Positions 23,347 through 31,448 of a DNA stretch of 45,912 nt are shown one piece after another. The notes below the pieces were generated by a model. That model was not told the DNA's origin and searched no databases. It was given only the letters and a program-made list of their open reading frames with translations. The translations under genes were made by a program, and so were the position numbers. Source of the DNA: DATLFI01 sp035524895 (lineage in GTDB: Bacteria; Acidobacteriota; Thermoanaerobaculia; Multivoradales; Multivoraceae); contig DATLFI010000406.1 in the NCBI GenBank assembly GCA_035524895.1, forward strand, positions 1 through 45,912. Direction: 5' to 3'. Each line of letters starts with the position of its first letter. The first letter of the stretch is position 1.

Positions 23347-24846
23347 GTGAAGGACCTCGTGACTTGGTCGGCGGGACGTCTGGCCAGCGCCGTTCGCGCC
23401 GGCGAGGTCACCGCGGCCGAGTTGCTCGAGGCCTTCTTGGCGCGCCTGGCTGCCGTGGAACCGTCCGTGCACGCCTTCGTGCGTGTCGACGAGGAAGGGG
23501 CGAGGATCCGCGCGCGCGGTCTCGACGAACGGCGCGGCCGCGGGGAACCGCTGGGCGCGCTCGCCGGGGTGCCGGTGGCGGTCAAGGACAATCTGGCGGT
23601 CGCCGGACGTTCGCTGACCTGCGGCTCGCGCATCCTCGAGGGCTACGTTTCGCCGTACTCGGCCACCGCCGTCGAGCGGCTGGAGGCCGCCGGCGCGGTG
23701 CTGGTCGGGCACACCAACATGGACGAGTTCGGGATGGGATCTTCCTGCGAGGCCTCCGCCTACGGGCCCACCCGCAACCCGTGGGACCTCGCGCGAGTGC
23801 CGGGCGGGTCGAGCGGCGGCTCGGCAGCCGCAGTCGCCGCGCGACTCGTGCCCCTGGCTCTGGGCTCGGACACCGGCGGCTCGGTCCGGCAGCCGGCAGC
23901 GCTCTGTGGCGTGGCAGGTCTCAAGCCGACGTACGGCCGGGTCTCCCGCTATGGGCTGGTGGCGTTCGCGTCCTCGCTCGATCAGATCGGACCGCTTGCG
24001 GGCTCCGTCGGCGACGTCGCACTCGCGCTCGAGATCATCGCCGGCCAGGATCCGCTCGACGCCACGAGCTCGGCGGTGCCGTCCGGAGACTACGCGGCGA
24101 GCGCGCGGCAGGGTGGTGGATTGGACGGCGTGCGTGCTGGCGTGCCGCGACAACTCGCCGTGGATCGGCTCGAGCCCGACGTGCGCGGTGACTGGGAACG
24201 ATCCCTCGCCCGTCTCGAGGAGCTCGGCGTGCGGCTGGTCGAGGTCGACGTACCGGCGTTGGAGGCGGCCACCGCGGTCTACTACGTGCTCGCGAACAGC
24301 GAGGCCAGCGCCAACCTGGCCCGCTTCGACGGGGTGCGCTACGGCCGTCGCTCCCGCGACGCGAGCACCCTCACGGAGCTGTATCACCGCAGCCGCAGCG
24401 AGGGTTTCGGAGCCGAGGTGAAGCGGCGGATACTGCTCGGTACCTTTGCGCTGTCGAGCGGCTACCACGAGGCCTACTACGACCGCGCCGCTGCGGTGGC
24501 GCGCGCTCTCGGCCGCGAGCTCGCGGCCGCGCTGGAAGGCACCGACGTGCTGCTGTCGCCTGCCAGCCCGAGCGCCGCCTTCCGGCTCGGCGAGCGCAGC
24601 GACCCGCTGACCATGTATCTCTCGGACGTGTACACCGTTCCCGCGAACCTCGCGGGCCTGCCGGCGGTGGCCGTTCCGTCCGGTGTCTCCGCGGAGGGGC
24701 TGCCACTCTCGTTGCAGCTCGTGGGTCGGGCTTTCGACGAAGCTCGGCTGCTGCGCGTCGCCGCCGCGTTCGAGGCCGCCGCAGATTTCCGCCGCCCGAT
24801 GCTGCCCGTTGCTCCGACCCAGGCGCCGCCCGAGGCTCCGGTTTGA
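23347..24846 (+). CDS. gatA: Glutamyl-tRNA(Gln) amidotransferase subunit A
   Basis: This 499-residue amidase-signature enzyme releases ammonia from glutamine for transamidation. The Ser-cisSer-Lys triad is visible: K80 in VAVKDN, S155 in GGSSGGSAAAVAA and S179 in SDTGGSVRQPA, one residue offset from the S. aureus numbering. The start is GTG at 23347 without a strong SD. Its stop overlaps the next gene as TTGA. The organism thus probably makes Gln-tRNA(Gln) indirectly. Confidence 0.96.
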   Translation: MKDLVTWSAGRLASAVRAGEVTAAELLEAFLARLAAVEPSVHAFVRVDEEGARIRARGLDERRGRGEPLGALAGVPVAVKDNLAVAGRSLTCGSRILEGYVSPYSATAVERLEAAGAVLVGHTNMDEFGMGSSCEASAYGPTRNPWDLARVPGGSSGGSAAAVAARLVPLALGSDTGGSVRQPAALCGVAGLKPTYGRVSRYGLVAFASSLDQIGPLAGSVGDVALALEIIAGQDPLDATSSAVPSGDYAASARQGGGLDGVRAGVPRQLAVDRLEPDVRGDWERSLARLEELGVRLVEVDVPALEAATAVYYVLANSEASANLARFDGVRYGRRSRDASTLTELYHRSRSEGFGAEVKRRILLGTFALSSGYHEAYYDRAAAVARALGRELAAALEGTDVLLSPASPSAAFRLGERSDPLTMYLSDVYTVPANLAGLPAVAVPSGVSAEGLPLSLQLVGRAFDEARLLRVAAAFEAAADFRRPMLPVAPTQAPPEAPV

Positions 24847-26597
24847 CCAAACGGCGGGCGCTCCTCGTGTTCGCGCTGCCGCTGCTGTTCGCGGCGCTCC
24901 AGCCCCAGGCCGTTCACGCGGCTTCGTCGTCGGTGCTTCGTGTCGATCTCGGCGACGGGCTGATCGGGTCGATCGACATCCGCGGTCTCTTCCTCGAGAC
25001 GGAGCCGCTGCCACGCGAGGGCCTTCTCTCCTTCGCCGATCGCCTTTGCGGGGATCGGGAGCGAGGAGCGGCCATGATCGCCGAAGAGAGCGGCGGGAGC
25101 AGCAGGCTTCTGAGGGGCGTGCGTTACCGGGTCCCGTTCGACTGTCTGTTGCCCGAGCTACAGAGTCGGGTATTGCGCGGGCTGTTTCCAGAGGATCAGG
25201 CGACCCCGGAAGGCTGGCGCCATCGGCTAGGGCTCGGTCCGGATGGCACCAGGCCCGACTTGTGGCGACTCGCGGAGTGGTTCACGGGCGACGGTGGGCG
25301 CTGGCGCGAGCTGCGCGACCGCAACGGCCTTCGCGACGAGGATCTCGAGCCGGGCGGCTTCCTCGTGATCCCTGTCGCCCTGCTGAGGCCGGAGCTCCGT
25401 GGCCGCGTGCCGGCGGTGTTCGCGAGCACACCGGCCGATCTCGAGTACGGCAGTGACGCCGGTGGCGCTTATGCGCTCTATCGGCTGAAGGCTGGCGAGG
25501 CGCTCTACTCTAGCGTGGTGATTCGGTTCACCGGACGCTTGTTCGCCGCGGACGTGTACCCACTCGCCGAGGAGATCGCAGAGCGAAGCGGGATTCGCGA
25601 TGTGACCGACATTCCGATCGGCTTTCCCATCAAGGTGCCGCTCGACTATCTGTCACCCGAGTACCTCCCGCCCGAGGATCCCCGTCGCGTCGAGTACGAG
25701 GTCGGTCTCGCACAGACGGCGCGCTACATGAATCAGGTGCAGGCGCTCGGGCTCGAGGGAGTGGTGGTGGTTCTCGACGCCGGCCATGGCGGGCGCGACG
25801 TGGGCGCCTCCGCCGCGGGCGTCTGGGAGAGCGTGCACGTCTACGACGTGATGCTGCGGATCAAGCGGTTGCTGGAGTCCACCACCGGCGCGACCGTGCT
25901 CACGACCACTCGGGACGACAACGGATACCAGATCGTCGATCGGGATGCGTTGCCCCACTCCCGCGGGCACCGCGTGCTCACGGAGCCTCCCTATCCGATC
26001 GAGACCGCGCAAGTTGGCACCCATCTACGCTGGTACCTGGCCAACTACCTGATGGAGCAGCGGCTAGCCGCGAAGGCCGAGCCCGAGCGAGTGGTTTTCC
26101 TTTCGATCCATGCCGACTCGCTGCACCCCTCGGTGCGCGGCGCGATGGTCTACGTGCCGGGTCTGCTCCCCCTGCCGCCGAGCTACGGCAAGTCAGAGCC
26201 CGTGTACACCTCGCGGCGTGAGGTGCGCGCGCGACCCTCTGTAGCGTTCTCACGCCAGGAGCTGGTGCGGAGCGAGGGACTCTCGCGGGATCTGGCGGGC
26301 CACCTGATCTCCGGGTTCCGCAAGGGCGGCCTCGCCGTGCACCCGAATCAACCGGTGCGGGATCGCATCGTGCGCGGCCGGGGTAGCCCGTGGGTGCCGG
26401 CCGTGCTGCGCTACAACGCGATCCCGGCGAAGGTGCTGATCGAGGTCTGCAACCTGGCCAACGAGCAGGACCGCAAGCTCATCCAGACCCGCGCTTTTCG
26501 GGAGCGGGTGGCGCGGGCCGTGGTCGATGGCCTGCTGTCCTACTATGGACACGAGAGGGGTGCCCAGGGGGAGATGGCGGCGACCTCGCGCGAGTAG
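24843..26597 (+). CDS. Exported N-acetylmuramoyl-L-alanine amidase (Amidase_3)
   Basis: The 584-residue protein has a signal peptide (residues 1-26, ending AVHA) and a C-terminal Amidase_3 domain from about 303. Zinc ligands are H315 (DAGHGG), E329 (VWESVHVYDV) and H423 (SIHADS), with catalytic E534 (VLIEVCN). The N-terminal ~290 residues are not recognised with certainty; segments near 90-105, 140-178 and 210-268 resemble degenerate LysM-type glycan-binding repeats. It cleaves the stem peptide from peptidoglycan, for division or turnover. It starts with TTG in a TTGA overlap with gatA. Confidence 0.88.
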   Translation: MTKRRALLVFALPLLFAALQPQAVHAASSSVLRVDLGDGLIGSIDIRGLFLETEPLPREGLLSFADRLCGDRERGAAMIAEESGGSSRLLRGVRYRVPFDCLLPELQSRVLRGLFPEDQATPEGWRHRLGLGPDGTRPDLWRLAEWFTGDGGRWRELRDRNGLRDEDLEPGGFLVIPVALLRPELRGRVPAVFASTPADLEYGSDAGGAYALYRLKAGEALYSSVVIRFTGRLFAADVYPLAEEIAERSGIRDVTDIPIGFPIKVPLDYLSPEYLPPEDPRRVEYEVGLAQTARYMNQVQALGLEGVVVVLDAGHGGRDVGASAAGVWESVHVYDVMLRIKRLLESTTGATVLTTTRDDNGYQIVDRDALPHSRGHRVLTEPPYPIETAQVGTHLRWYLANYLMEQRLAAKAEPERVVFLSIHADSLHPSVRGAMVYVPGLLPLPPSYGKSEPVYTSRREVRARPSVAFSRQELVRSEGLSRDLAGHLISGFRKGGLAVHPNQPVRDRIVRGRGSPWVPAVLRYNAIPAKVLIEVCNLANEQDRKLIQTRAFRERVARAVVDGLLSYYGHERGAQGEMAATSRE

Positions 26598-26744
26598 CCG
26601 CGCGTTGCCGTCCGGGAGATCGCCACCGCCGTGGGCCCGCGGTTGGTGGATGAAGACCCGGCACGATTGCAGGACCCCCTGCCGGGAACCGAGCCCCTCC
26701 ACGACGAGTCAAAGTGGGAAGGCGGTCGGTCTGGTGGACGTGTC

Positions 26745-27377
26745 GTGGCGACTGCAGTGATTCCTCTCGAGCCAGCCAGCCAGGCGCAGCGCGAGCGCGA
26801 CCTGGTCGACCGGCACCGTCGCGGCGAGCGCGAGGCGTTCGAGGAGTACTACGCCGCCCATGCCGGCCTGATCTACAACCTGACCTTGCGGCAGTGCGGC
26901 GATCCCGAGCTGGCGCGCGATCTCAGCCAGGAGATCTTGTTCAAGGTCTTTCGGGGGCTCGGGCGCTTCCGAGGCGTCTCGAGCCTCAAGACCTGGACCT
27001 ACCGCATCTGCATCAACCATTGCCGAAGCCGCTTGGGGCGGCGGCGGCTTCCGACCCAATCCCTTCAGACCGCTGACGGTCGCGAGCACGAGGTTGCCGA
27101 CCCAGGACGAGGCCCGGAAGAGTCACTGATCGCGGACGAAGAGGGGCGGCGTCTGGCAGCCGCGTTGCCGGAGATCGACCGGGTGTTCCGCGAGGCGATC
27201 GTGCTCCGCGACCTCGAAGGCCTGAGCTACCAAGAGATTGCCGACGTGCTCGACGTACCGATTGGCACCGTGCGGTCGCGGATCGCCCGTGGGCGCGAAC
27301 AGCTCCGGAAGTCTCTCCTTCCCGACTCCGGGCCGGCCCGGCTACCCGACCCCGGGTTGGCAGCCCGAGATCGATGA
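26745..27377 (+). CDS. ECF-type RNA polymerase sigma factor
   Basis: This 210-residue sigma factor has region 2 (EEYYAAHAGLIYNLTLRQCGDPELARDLSQEILFKVF, then LKTWTYRICINHCRSR) and region 4 (LRDLEGLSYQEIADVLDVPIGTVRSRIARGREQLRK). The start is uncertain: GTG at 26745 has GGTGGA 6 nt upstream, while the frame is open from a GTG at 26631. It lies just upstream of a zinc-finger membrane anti-sigma gene, the standard ECF arrangement. The signal it senses is unknown. Confidence 0.92.
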   Translation: MATAVIPLEPASQAQRERDLVDRHRRGEREAFEEYYAAHAGLIYNLTLRQCGDPELARDLSQEILFKVFRGLGRFRGVSSLKTWTYRICINHCRSRLGRRRLPTQSLQTADGREHEVADPGRGPEESLIADEEGRRLAAALPEIDRVFREAIVLRDLEGLSYQEIADVLDVPIGTVRSRIARGREQLRKSLLPDSGPARLPDPGLAARDR

Positions 27378-27438
27378 GCCAGGGCCGCAGCCTTCCGAGC
27401 CCGCACCTCTACCCACTTCGAGTCGCACCCGACCAGCC

Positions 27439-28104
27439 ATGAATCCAGGCCTTGCACAACACCTCGCACCCGAGTTGCTGTCGGCACTCGTCGACGAAGA
27501 GCTCGACGCGGCAGAGGTCCGAGAGGTCCAAGCTCACCTGGGGAGCTGCCTGCACTGCCGGCAGCGGCTGGACGGGTTGCGTCGCGTCGCGGCCGGGCTC
27601 CGCGACCTCGAGCGGGCTGCTCTGCCGGCCTCCTTCGAGGTTGGCCTGCGGCGCCAGATCGCCCTCGACGGCGCTGCGACCGGTCTGCGCGAGCGACTCG
27701 AGGCCCAATCGTTGGCGCCTCGACGCTTGGCGGCTCCGGTAGGTCTCGGCTTTGCGCTGGTCCTGACATTGGCCGCCATCGGCTTCCTGTTCACCCATGC
27801 GCTCGAGCGGCGCCAAGCCGTGTCTGTGGTGGTGCCGTTGTCTGCGGCGGCAGTCGAGGGATCGACGCGGGAGGCCGCAGGCCGGTCCTTCGTTCGGCAG
27901 GGAGTTGCATGGCGGGAGACCGGTGCTCGGGAAGCACCGGTGCGGATGATTGGCAAGGAGTCGGCAGAAGGGCGTGACGTCCTCGCCGAGCACCCCGATC
28001 TCGAGCCGCTGCTGGAGGCTGCTCCCGAGGTGCACCTGGTCTGGCGCGGAGAGCTCGTGGCTCTGGTCGTAGAGCCTCAGGTCGGCGAAGAGCCGAGTCC
28101 TTGA
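27439..28104 (+). CDS. Membrane anti-sigma factor, zinc-finger (ZAS) type
   Basis: The 221-residue protein has an N-terminal ZAS-like motif H33-x3-C37-x2-C40 (QAHLGSCLHC), a single transmembrane helix at about residues 98-119 and a ~100-residue C-terminal domain probably outside the membrane. It would hold the upstream ECF sigma at the membrane until a signal frees it. The ATG at 27439 gives a good ZAS N-terminus; the frame is open upstream. The distal domain is not recognised. Confidence 0.88.
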   Translation: MNPGLAQHLAPELLSALVDEELDAAEVREVQAHLGSCLHCRQRLDGLRRVAAGLRDLERAALPASFEVGLRRQIALDGAATGLRERLEAQSLAPRRLAAPVGLGFALVLTLAAIGFLFTHALERRQAVSVVVPLSAAAVEGSTREAAGRSFVRQGVAWRETGAREAPVRMIGKESAEGRDVLAEHPDLEPLLEAAPEVHLVWRGELVALVVEPQVGEEPSP

Positions 28105-28144
28105 CTCCAGAGCTCCAGAGCTCCGGAGCTCCGGAACTCCGGAT
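28105..28144. repeat. 8-bp tandem repeat at convergent gene ends
   Basis: Five consecutive 8-bp units (CTCCAGAG twice, CTCCGGAG, CTCCGGAA, CTCCGGAT) begin right at the anti-sigma stop codon and end a few bases before the convergent GreA-type gene. The array contains the perfect palindrome GAGCTCCGGAGCTC and could fold on both strands as a bidirectional terminator. It is analogous to the repeat at 8410. Confidence 0.75.
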
Positions 28145-28151
28145 TTCGGGC

Positions 28152-30221
28152 TCAAGCTTCGGTGACGGTCTCGATGCGCGCGATCACGAACTGCTCGCCA
28201 TCGACCTCGACGGCATCGCCCGGTCGTCGGCCCAGGAGCAGTCGCGCGAGCTCCGACTCGTAGGAGAGCACGCCGCGCTCGGGGGAGCTCTCCCAGGGGC
28301 CGAGGATCACCAGGCGGCGTGCCTGACCCCCGTTTGGCGGCTCCAGCTCGGCCGCGGTGCCGATTCGCACCTGATCGGGCTGGATCTGGCCTGGTTCGAG
28401 CGGCCTCGCCCGAGCCAGCTCCCCGTGCAGCGTCGCGGCGCGCGCCGAGAGGTACTCGTGGCGCTGCCGCGCCGACTTGTACTCGAAGTTCTCGCGCAGG
28501 TCGCCCATGGCGCGGGCCTCCTCGATGGCACGCCGGTTGGCGGGAATCTCCTCTTCGACCAGGTGCCGCAGCTCCTCTCTCTTCCGGACCAAAGAGGCCG
28601 GAGTCGCGTAGAGCGGTGCCTCCCGTTCCGGCTCTAGCTCCGGGTAGCGCAGGTAGAGCGCGTTGAGCAACGGCCGTCGCTGGTGCTCTGCCAGCCGTGA
28701 TTGCCGCACCGCCTCTGCGGCCTCGCTCGCCCCAGCCTTGTCCAGAGCCGCGATCAGGCGCGGAACCGCACCTCCAGGCTCGATCTGCTCCATGAGACGG
28801 GCCCGCACCGCCGAGAAGGAGTCGTCCCCGATGCCGCGCAGGATCTGGCGCAGCAGGCGAAGGCCGTATCTCTGCTGGAGCGTGGCGTCCTCCACCGCCG
28901 CGGCCGCGAGCCAGGCAAATGCGTCCGGGCTCTTGGCGGGCTGCGACAGCACCCTGTCGAGAAGGGTGTCGGCGTCGTTGCCGTCCGCGCGCAGGGTGTC
29001 GATGAGGAAACCCAGGAGCCGCGGGTCGGTCTCGAAGAGGAAACGACGTTCGAAGATGGCGCGCCAGTCTTCGCGCGCCTCGCGTAGCACGGTGTAGGCA
29101 CGCTCGCGCAGCACTCGCGTCGACAGCCCGTCTAGCACCTGGTCCGGGCTGGTGGCGGTTGCGAGGTGGTCGTGCGGTCGCCAGGGTGGATCGCCCAGCT
29201 TCTCGAGCACCACCCAGGCTTCGAAGGCGGCTGACGGGTCCCGAGACTGGACCTCCGCAGCGTGGTCCGATAGGCGGGAGGCTACCGCGGTCGCCAGCTC
29301 CGGGTCGCCTTGGGCGACCGCGCGCTTGAGCAGCTCGATCTGTCCTCGAGTGTCCGCGCCCGCGAGCTGGTCGAGCAGTTGGGTGCTGGCCTCGGCTGCC
29401 GAGTCGGCCCATGTATAGGTGGCACGGCTGCCGCTGCCGGTGGCGACCAGGCGCGGGTGCTTGCGCACCGAAGCCCACCACGACGTCCACTTCGTCTCGG
29501 GCACGATCCCGGTCACCGCCTCGCGAATCTCGGCTCCGGTCAGCGGGCGGCCGTAGCTCTGCAGCGTCTGCTGCAGCAGCGCTGCCGGGGTGAGTGCCTC
29601 GAGCTCCTGGGGGTTCTCCAGCTTGCGTCGCAGCAGGTGGCCCTCCGGCAGGACCTCGAGCAGCTTGCCTGCCGCGCGCAGACCGACTGCCATCGCGCGG
29701 TGGCGCTCGAAGTCGATCTTGAGCGTCTGGAGCTCGACGTTGACCTCGACGATCCGGCCCACGCCCTTGCCGGCCATCGCGACCACCAGGCCGGGGCAGT
29801 ACTGCAGCAGGGCGCGCAATCGATCGACCTTGTCCCAAAGCTTGGGCGTCTCGTCCTTGGCCTTGTCGAGTCCGACCGCCGCCATGGCATACCGCAGCTC
29901 CGCCTCGCGGTCGGCGTAGCAGCGCTCGATCGTCTCGATCACCGTCTCGTGTACGCGTCCGGTGCGGACGAAGCGACGTCCGGCGGCGCGCAGCAGCTCG
30001 AGCCGCTCTGGCCAGAGGTTCTGTTCCTGGAGCGCCTGGTCCAGCAGCTCCAGGAGCGGTCCAGCGCGCTCGGGCTGACCCAGGCGCTCCATCCCATCGG
30101 CTGCGGTCAGGAACGGCTGCAGGGAGGAGCCAGCCTCCGCCACCAGGCGCAGCCACTCCTCTTCGAGGGCGGCGAAGTCTTTGCGATCGAGCGCGGCGGT
30201 CAGTCCGGTGTCATGGATCAT
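28152..30221 (-). CDS. Long GreA/GreB-type transcript cleavage factor
   Basis: This 689-residue protein ends in a complete Gre module: an N-terminal coiled coil with the tip motif GDLRENFEY (the two catalytic acidic residues kept) at about residues 580-590, and a C-terminal FKBP-like domain (GVLSYESELARLLLGRRPGDAVEV). The first ~530 residues are helical, TPR/HEAT-like, with YCPGLVVAMAGKGVGRIVEVN near residue 130. Chlamydia also has a ~715-residue GreA with a similar layout. Gre proteins rescue backtracked RNA polymerase. The function of the extension is unknown. The ATG at 30221 is chosen; the frame is open further upstream. Confidence 0.87.
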   Translation of the reverse strand: MIHDTGLTAALDRKDFAALEEEWLRLVAEAGSSLQPFLTAADGMERLGQPERAGPLLELLDQALQEQNLWPERLELLRAAGRRFVRTGRVHETVIETIERCYADREAELRYAMAAVGLDKAKDETPKLWDKVDRLRALLQYCPGLVVAMAGKGVGRIVEVNVELQTLKIDFERHRAMAVGLRAAGKLLEVLPEGHLLRRKLENPQELEALTPAALLQQTLQSYGRPLTGAEIREAVTGIVPETKWTSWWASVRKHPRLVATGSGSRATYTWADSAAEASTQLLDQLAGADTRGQIELLKRAVAQGDPELATAVASRLSDHAAEVQSRDPSAAFEAWVVLEKLGDPPWRPHDHLATATSPDQVLDGLSTRVLRERAYTVLREAREDWRAIFERRFLFETDPRLLGFLIDTLRADGNDADTLLDRVLSQPAKSPDAFAWLAAAAVEDATLQQRYGLRLLRQILRGIGDDSFSAVRARLMEQIEPGGAVPRLIAALDKAGASEAAEAVRQSRLAEHQRRPLLNALYLRYPELEPEREAPLYATPASLVRKREELRHLVEEEIPANRRAIEEARAMGDLRENFEYKSARQRHEYLSARAATLHGELARARPLEPGQIQPDQVRIGTAAELEPPNGGQARRLVILGPWESSPERGVLSYESELARLLLGRRPGDAVEVDGEQFVIARIETVTEA

Positions 30222-30310
30222 GCTGCGAGAATGGCTGGCTGTGTTGTAGGAGTGGAAACGATGAAAGATATCAGAGCCGAGATCTGTTTTGGCGCGCGCG
30301 TTGGAGGCCA

Positions 30311-30646
30311 CAGCAGCCCGTGGTGAAACCCGCGTGAGGCTGCGCGCGGGGATCTGCGGCCGCTGGCAAGGCGTGGCCGACGAACGCGATGCGGTGCCAG
30401 CGTGCAGGAGGCCCAACGCAGCCAGCGGCCGCAAACCCCCGCGCCCCAAGCGGTTGGGGCGGCGTGGGGCCGTCTGCGGTGTTGCGCTCGCGAAGCGTGT
30501 GACCCAGCATCGCCACCGCTCACGCGCCAACGCCGAGCCGCCGGTAGAGCCCCTGCAGGCGAAGGAGCTTCCCCGCGCTCCGCATGAGCATCCGGCCCCA
30601 CGGCGCTCCCAACGCAGCCCACGGGGGTTCCACCACGGGCTGCTAG
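30311..30646. mobile_element. MITE-like inverted-repeat module
   Basis: Two ~33-bp copies of the dispersed palindrome face each other at 30311-30343 and 30614-30646, differing at three or so positions, and enclose about 270 bp. Inside is a second perfect 13-bp inverted repeat, TGCGGCCGCTGGC (30355-30367) with its complement at 30421-30433. No transposase is encoded and no clear target duplication is visible. This fills most of the 462-bp gap between the GreA-type gene and the RodZ-like gene; no protein gene is seen in it. It could be a BIME/REP cluster instead of a MITE. Confidence 0.6.
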
Positions 30647-30683
30647 CATCCTGTCGTAGAGTCTCGGGTCGAGGGAGGAACGG

Positions 30684-31448
30684 TTGTCCGGGGATGCCAG
30701 GAGACCCTGGGAAGGGGAAGCGGAGACCGGGTCCTTCGGCGCCTGGCTTCGGCGCCAGCGTGAGGTCCGCGAAATCTCGCTGCGGGAGATCGCCGAGAGC
30801 AGCAGGATCAGTCTGCGCTACCTGGAGGCATTCGAGCAGGATCGCTTCGACCTGCTTCCGGCGCCCCTCTTTGCCAAGGGCTTCTTGCGCGAGTACGCGA
30901 AGTTCGTGGGTCTCGATCCCGACGAGGTGGTGAACTACTATCTCTCGGCTTCGCCCAAGGATTCGGGCGGCGAGCGGCCGCAGCGATCGCGCCTCAAGCC
31001 CCGCACCCGCGTTTCTCCTGCGGCCATCCTGGGCGTTGTCTTGTTCGTCCTTGCCCTGGTGGTCGCGATGTGGTTCCTGACCTCGCGGGTCGCCGGCAAT
31101 GCCGACAGCAGACCGGCGATGGCGCCGCCGCTCACGCCAGCGGTGCCGGCGGCACCCGCCGTGGCGGCGGAGCCCGAGGCTACGGCGCCGATCCGCTTGG
31201 CGCTCGATTTTCATCAGAAGAGCTGGATCGAAGTTTTCATCGACGGCGAGCGGGCCGTCAGCGAGTTCCGGGTGCAGGGCGAGTCGCTGCGTCTCAGCGC
31301 GCAGCGTGAGCTATCGCTCGTCCTGAGCAATCGTGGCGGGGTCTCGGTCGAGGTCAACGGCAGGGTGTTCGCCCTCCCCGCCGGCGCCAGCGACCAAGCC
31401 ATCTTGATAGACCTCGATACGGTCCGGGAGCTGGAAGGACAGAGTTGA
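30684..31448 (+). CDS. RodZ-like membrane helix-turn-helix protein
   Basis: The 254-residue protein has a RodZ-type N-terminal HTH_25 domain (residues ~15-80: LRRQREVREISLREIAESSRISLRYLEAFEQDRFDLLPAPLFAKGFLREYAKFVGLDPDEVV), one transmembrane helix at about 109-132, a Pro/Ala linker and a C-terminal DUF4115-like beta domain (~165-250). RodZ links MreB to the cell-wall machinery in rods. The TTG start has GGGAGGAA 5 nt upstream. It is coupled to the next gene by TTGA. Confidence 0.87.
   Translation: MSGDARRPWEGEAETGSFGAWLRRQREVREISLREIAESSRISLRYLEAFEQDRFDLLPAPLFAKGFLREYAKFVGLDPDEVVNYYLSASPKDSGGERPQRSRLKPRTRVSPAAILGVVLFVLALVVAMWFLTSRVAGNADSRPAMAPPLTPAVPAAPAVAAEPEATAPIRLALDFHQKSWIEVFIDGERAVSEFRVQGESLRLSAQRELSLVLSNRGGVSVEVNGRVFALPAGASDQAILIDLDTVRELEGQS

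Noticed and set aside
30271..30649. Small minus-strand open frames in the inverted-repeat module
   Set aside because: They arise from the repeat sequence, have no Shine-Dalgarno and no known motif.
30222..31214. Upstream extension of the GreA-type frame to 31214
   Set aside because: The extra 331 residues are Arg/Gly-rich, cross the inverted-repeat module and overlap the RodZ-like gene; the start at 30221 fits the protein.
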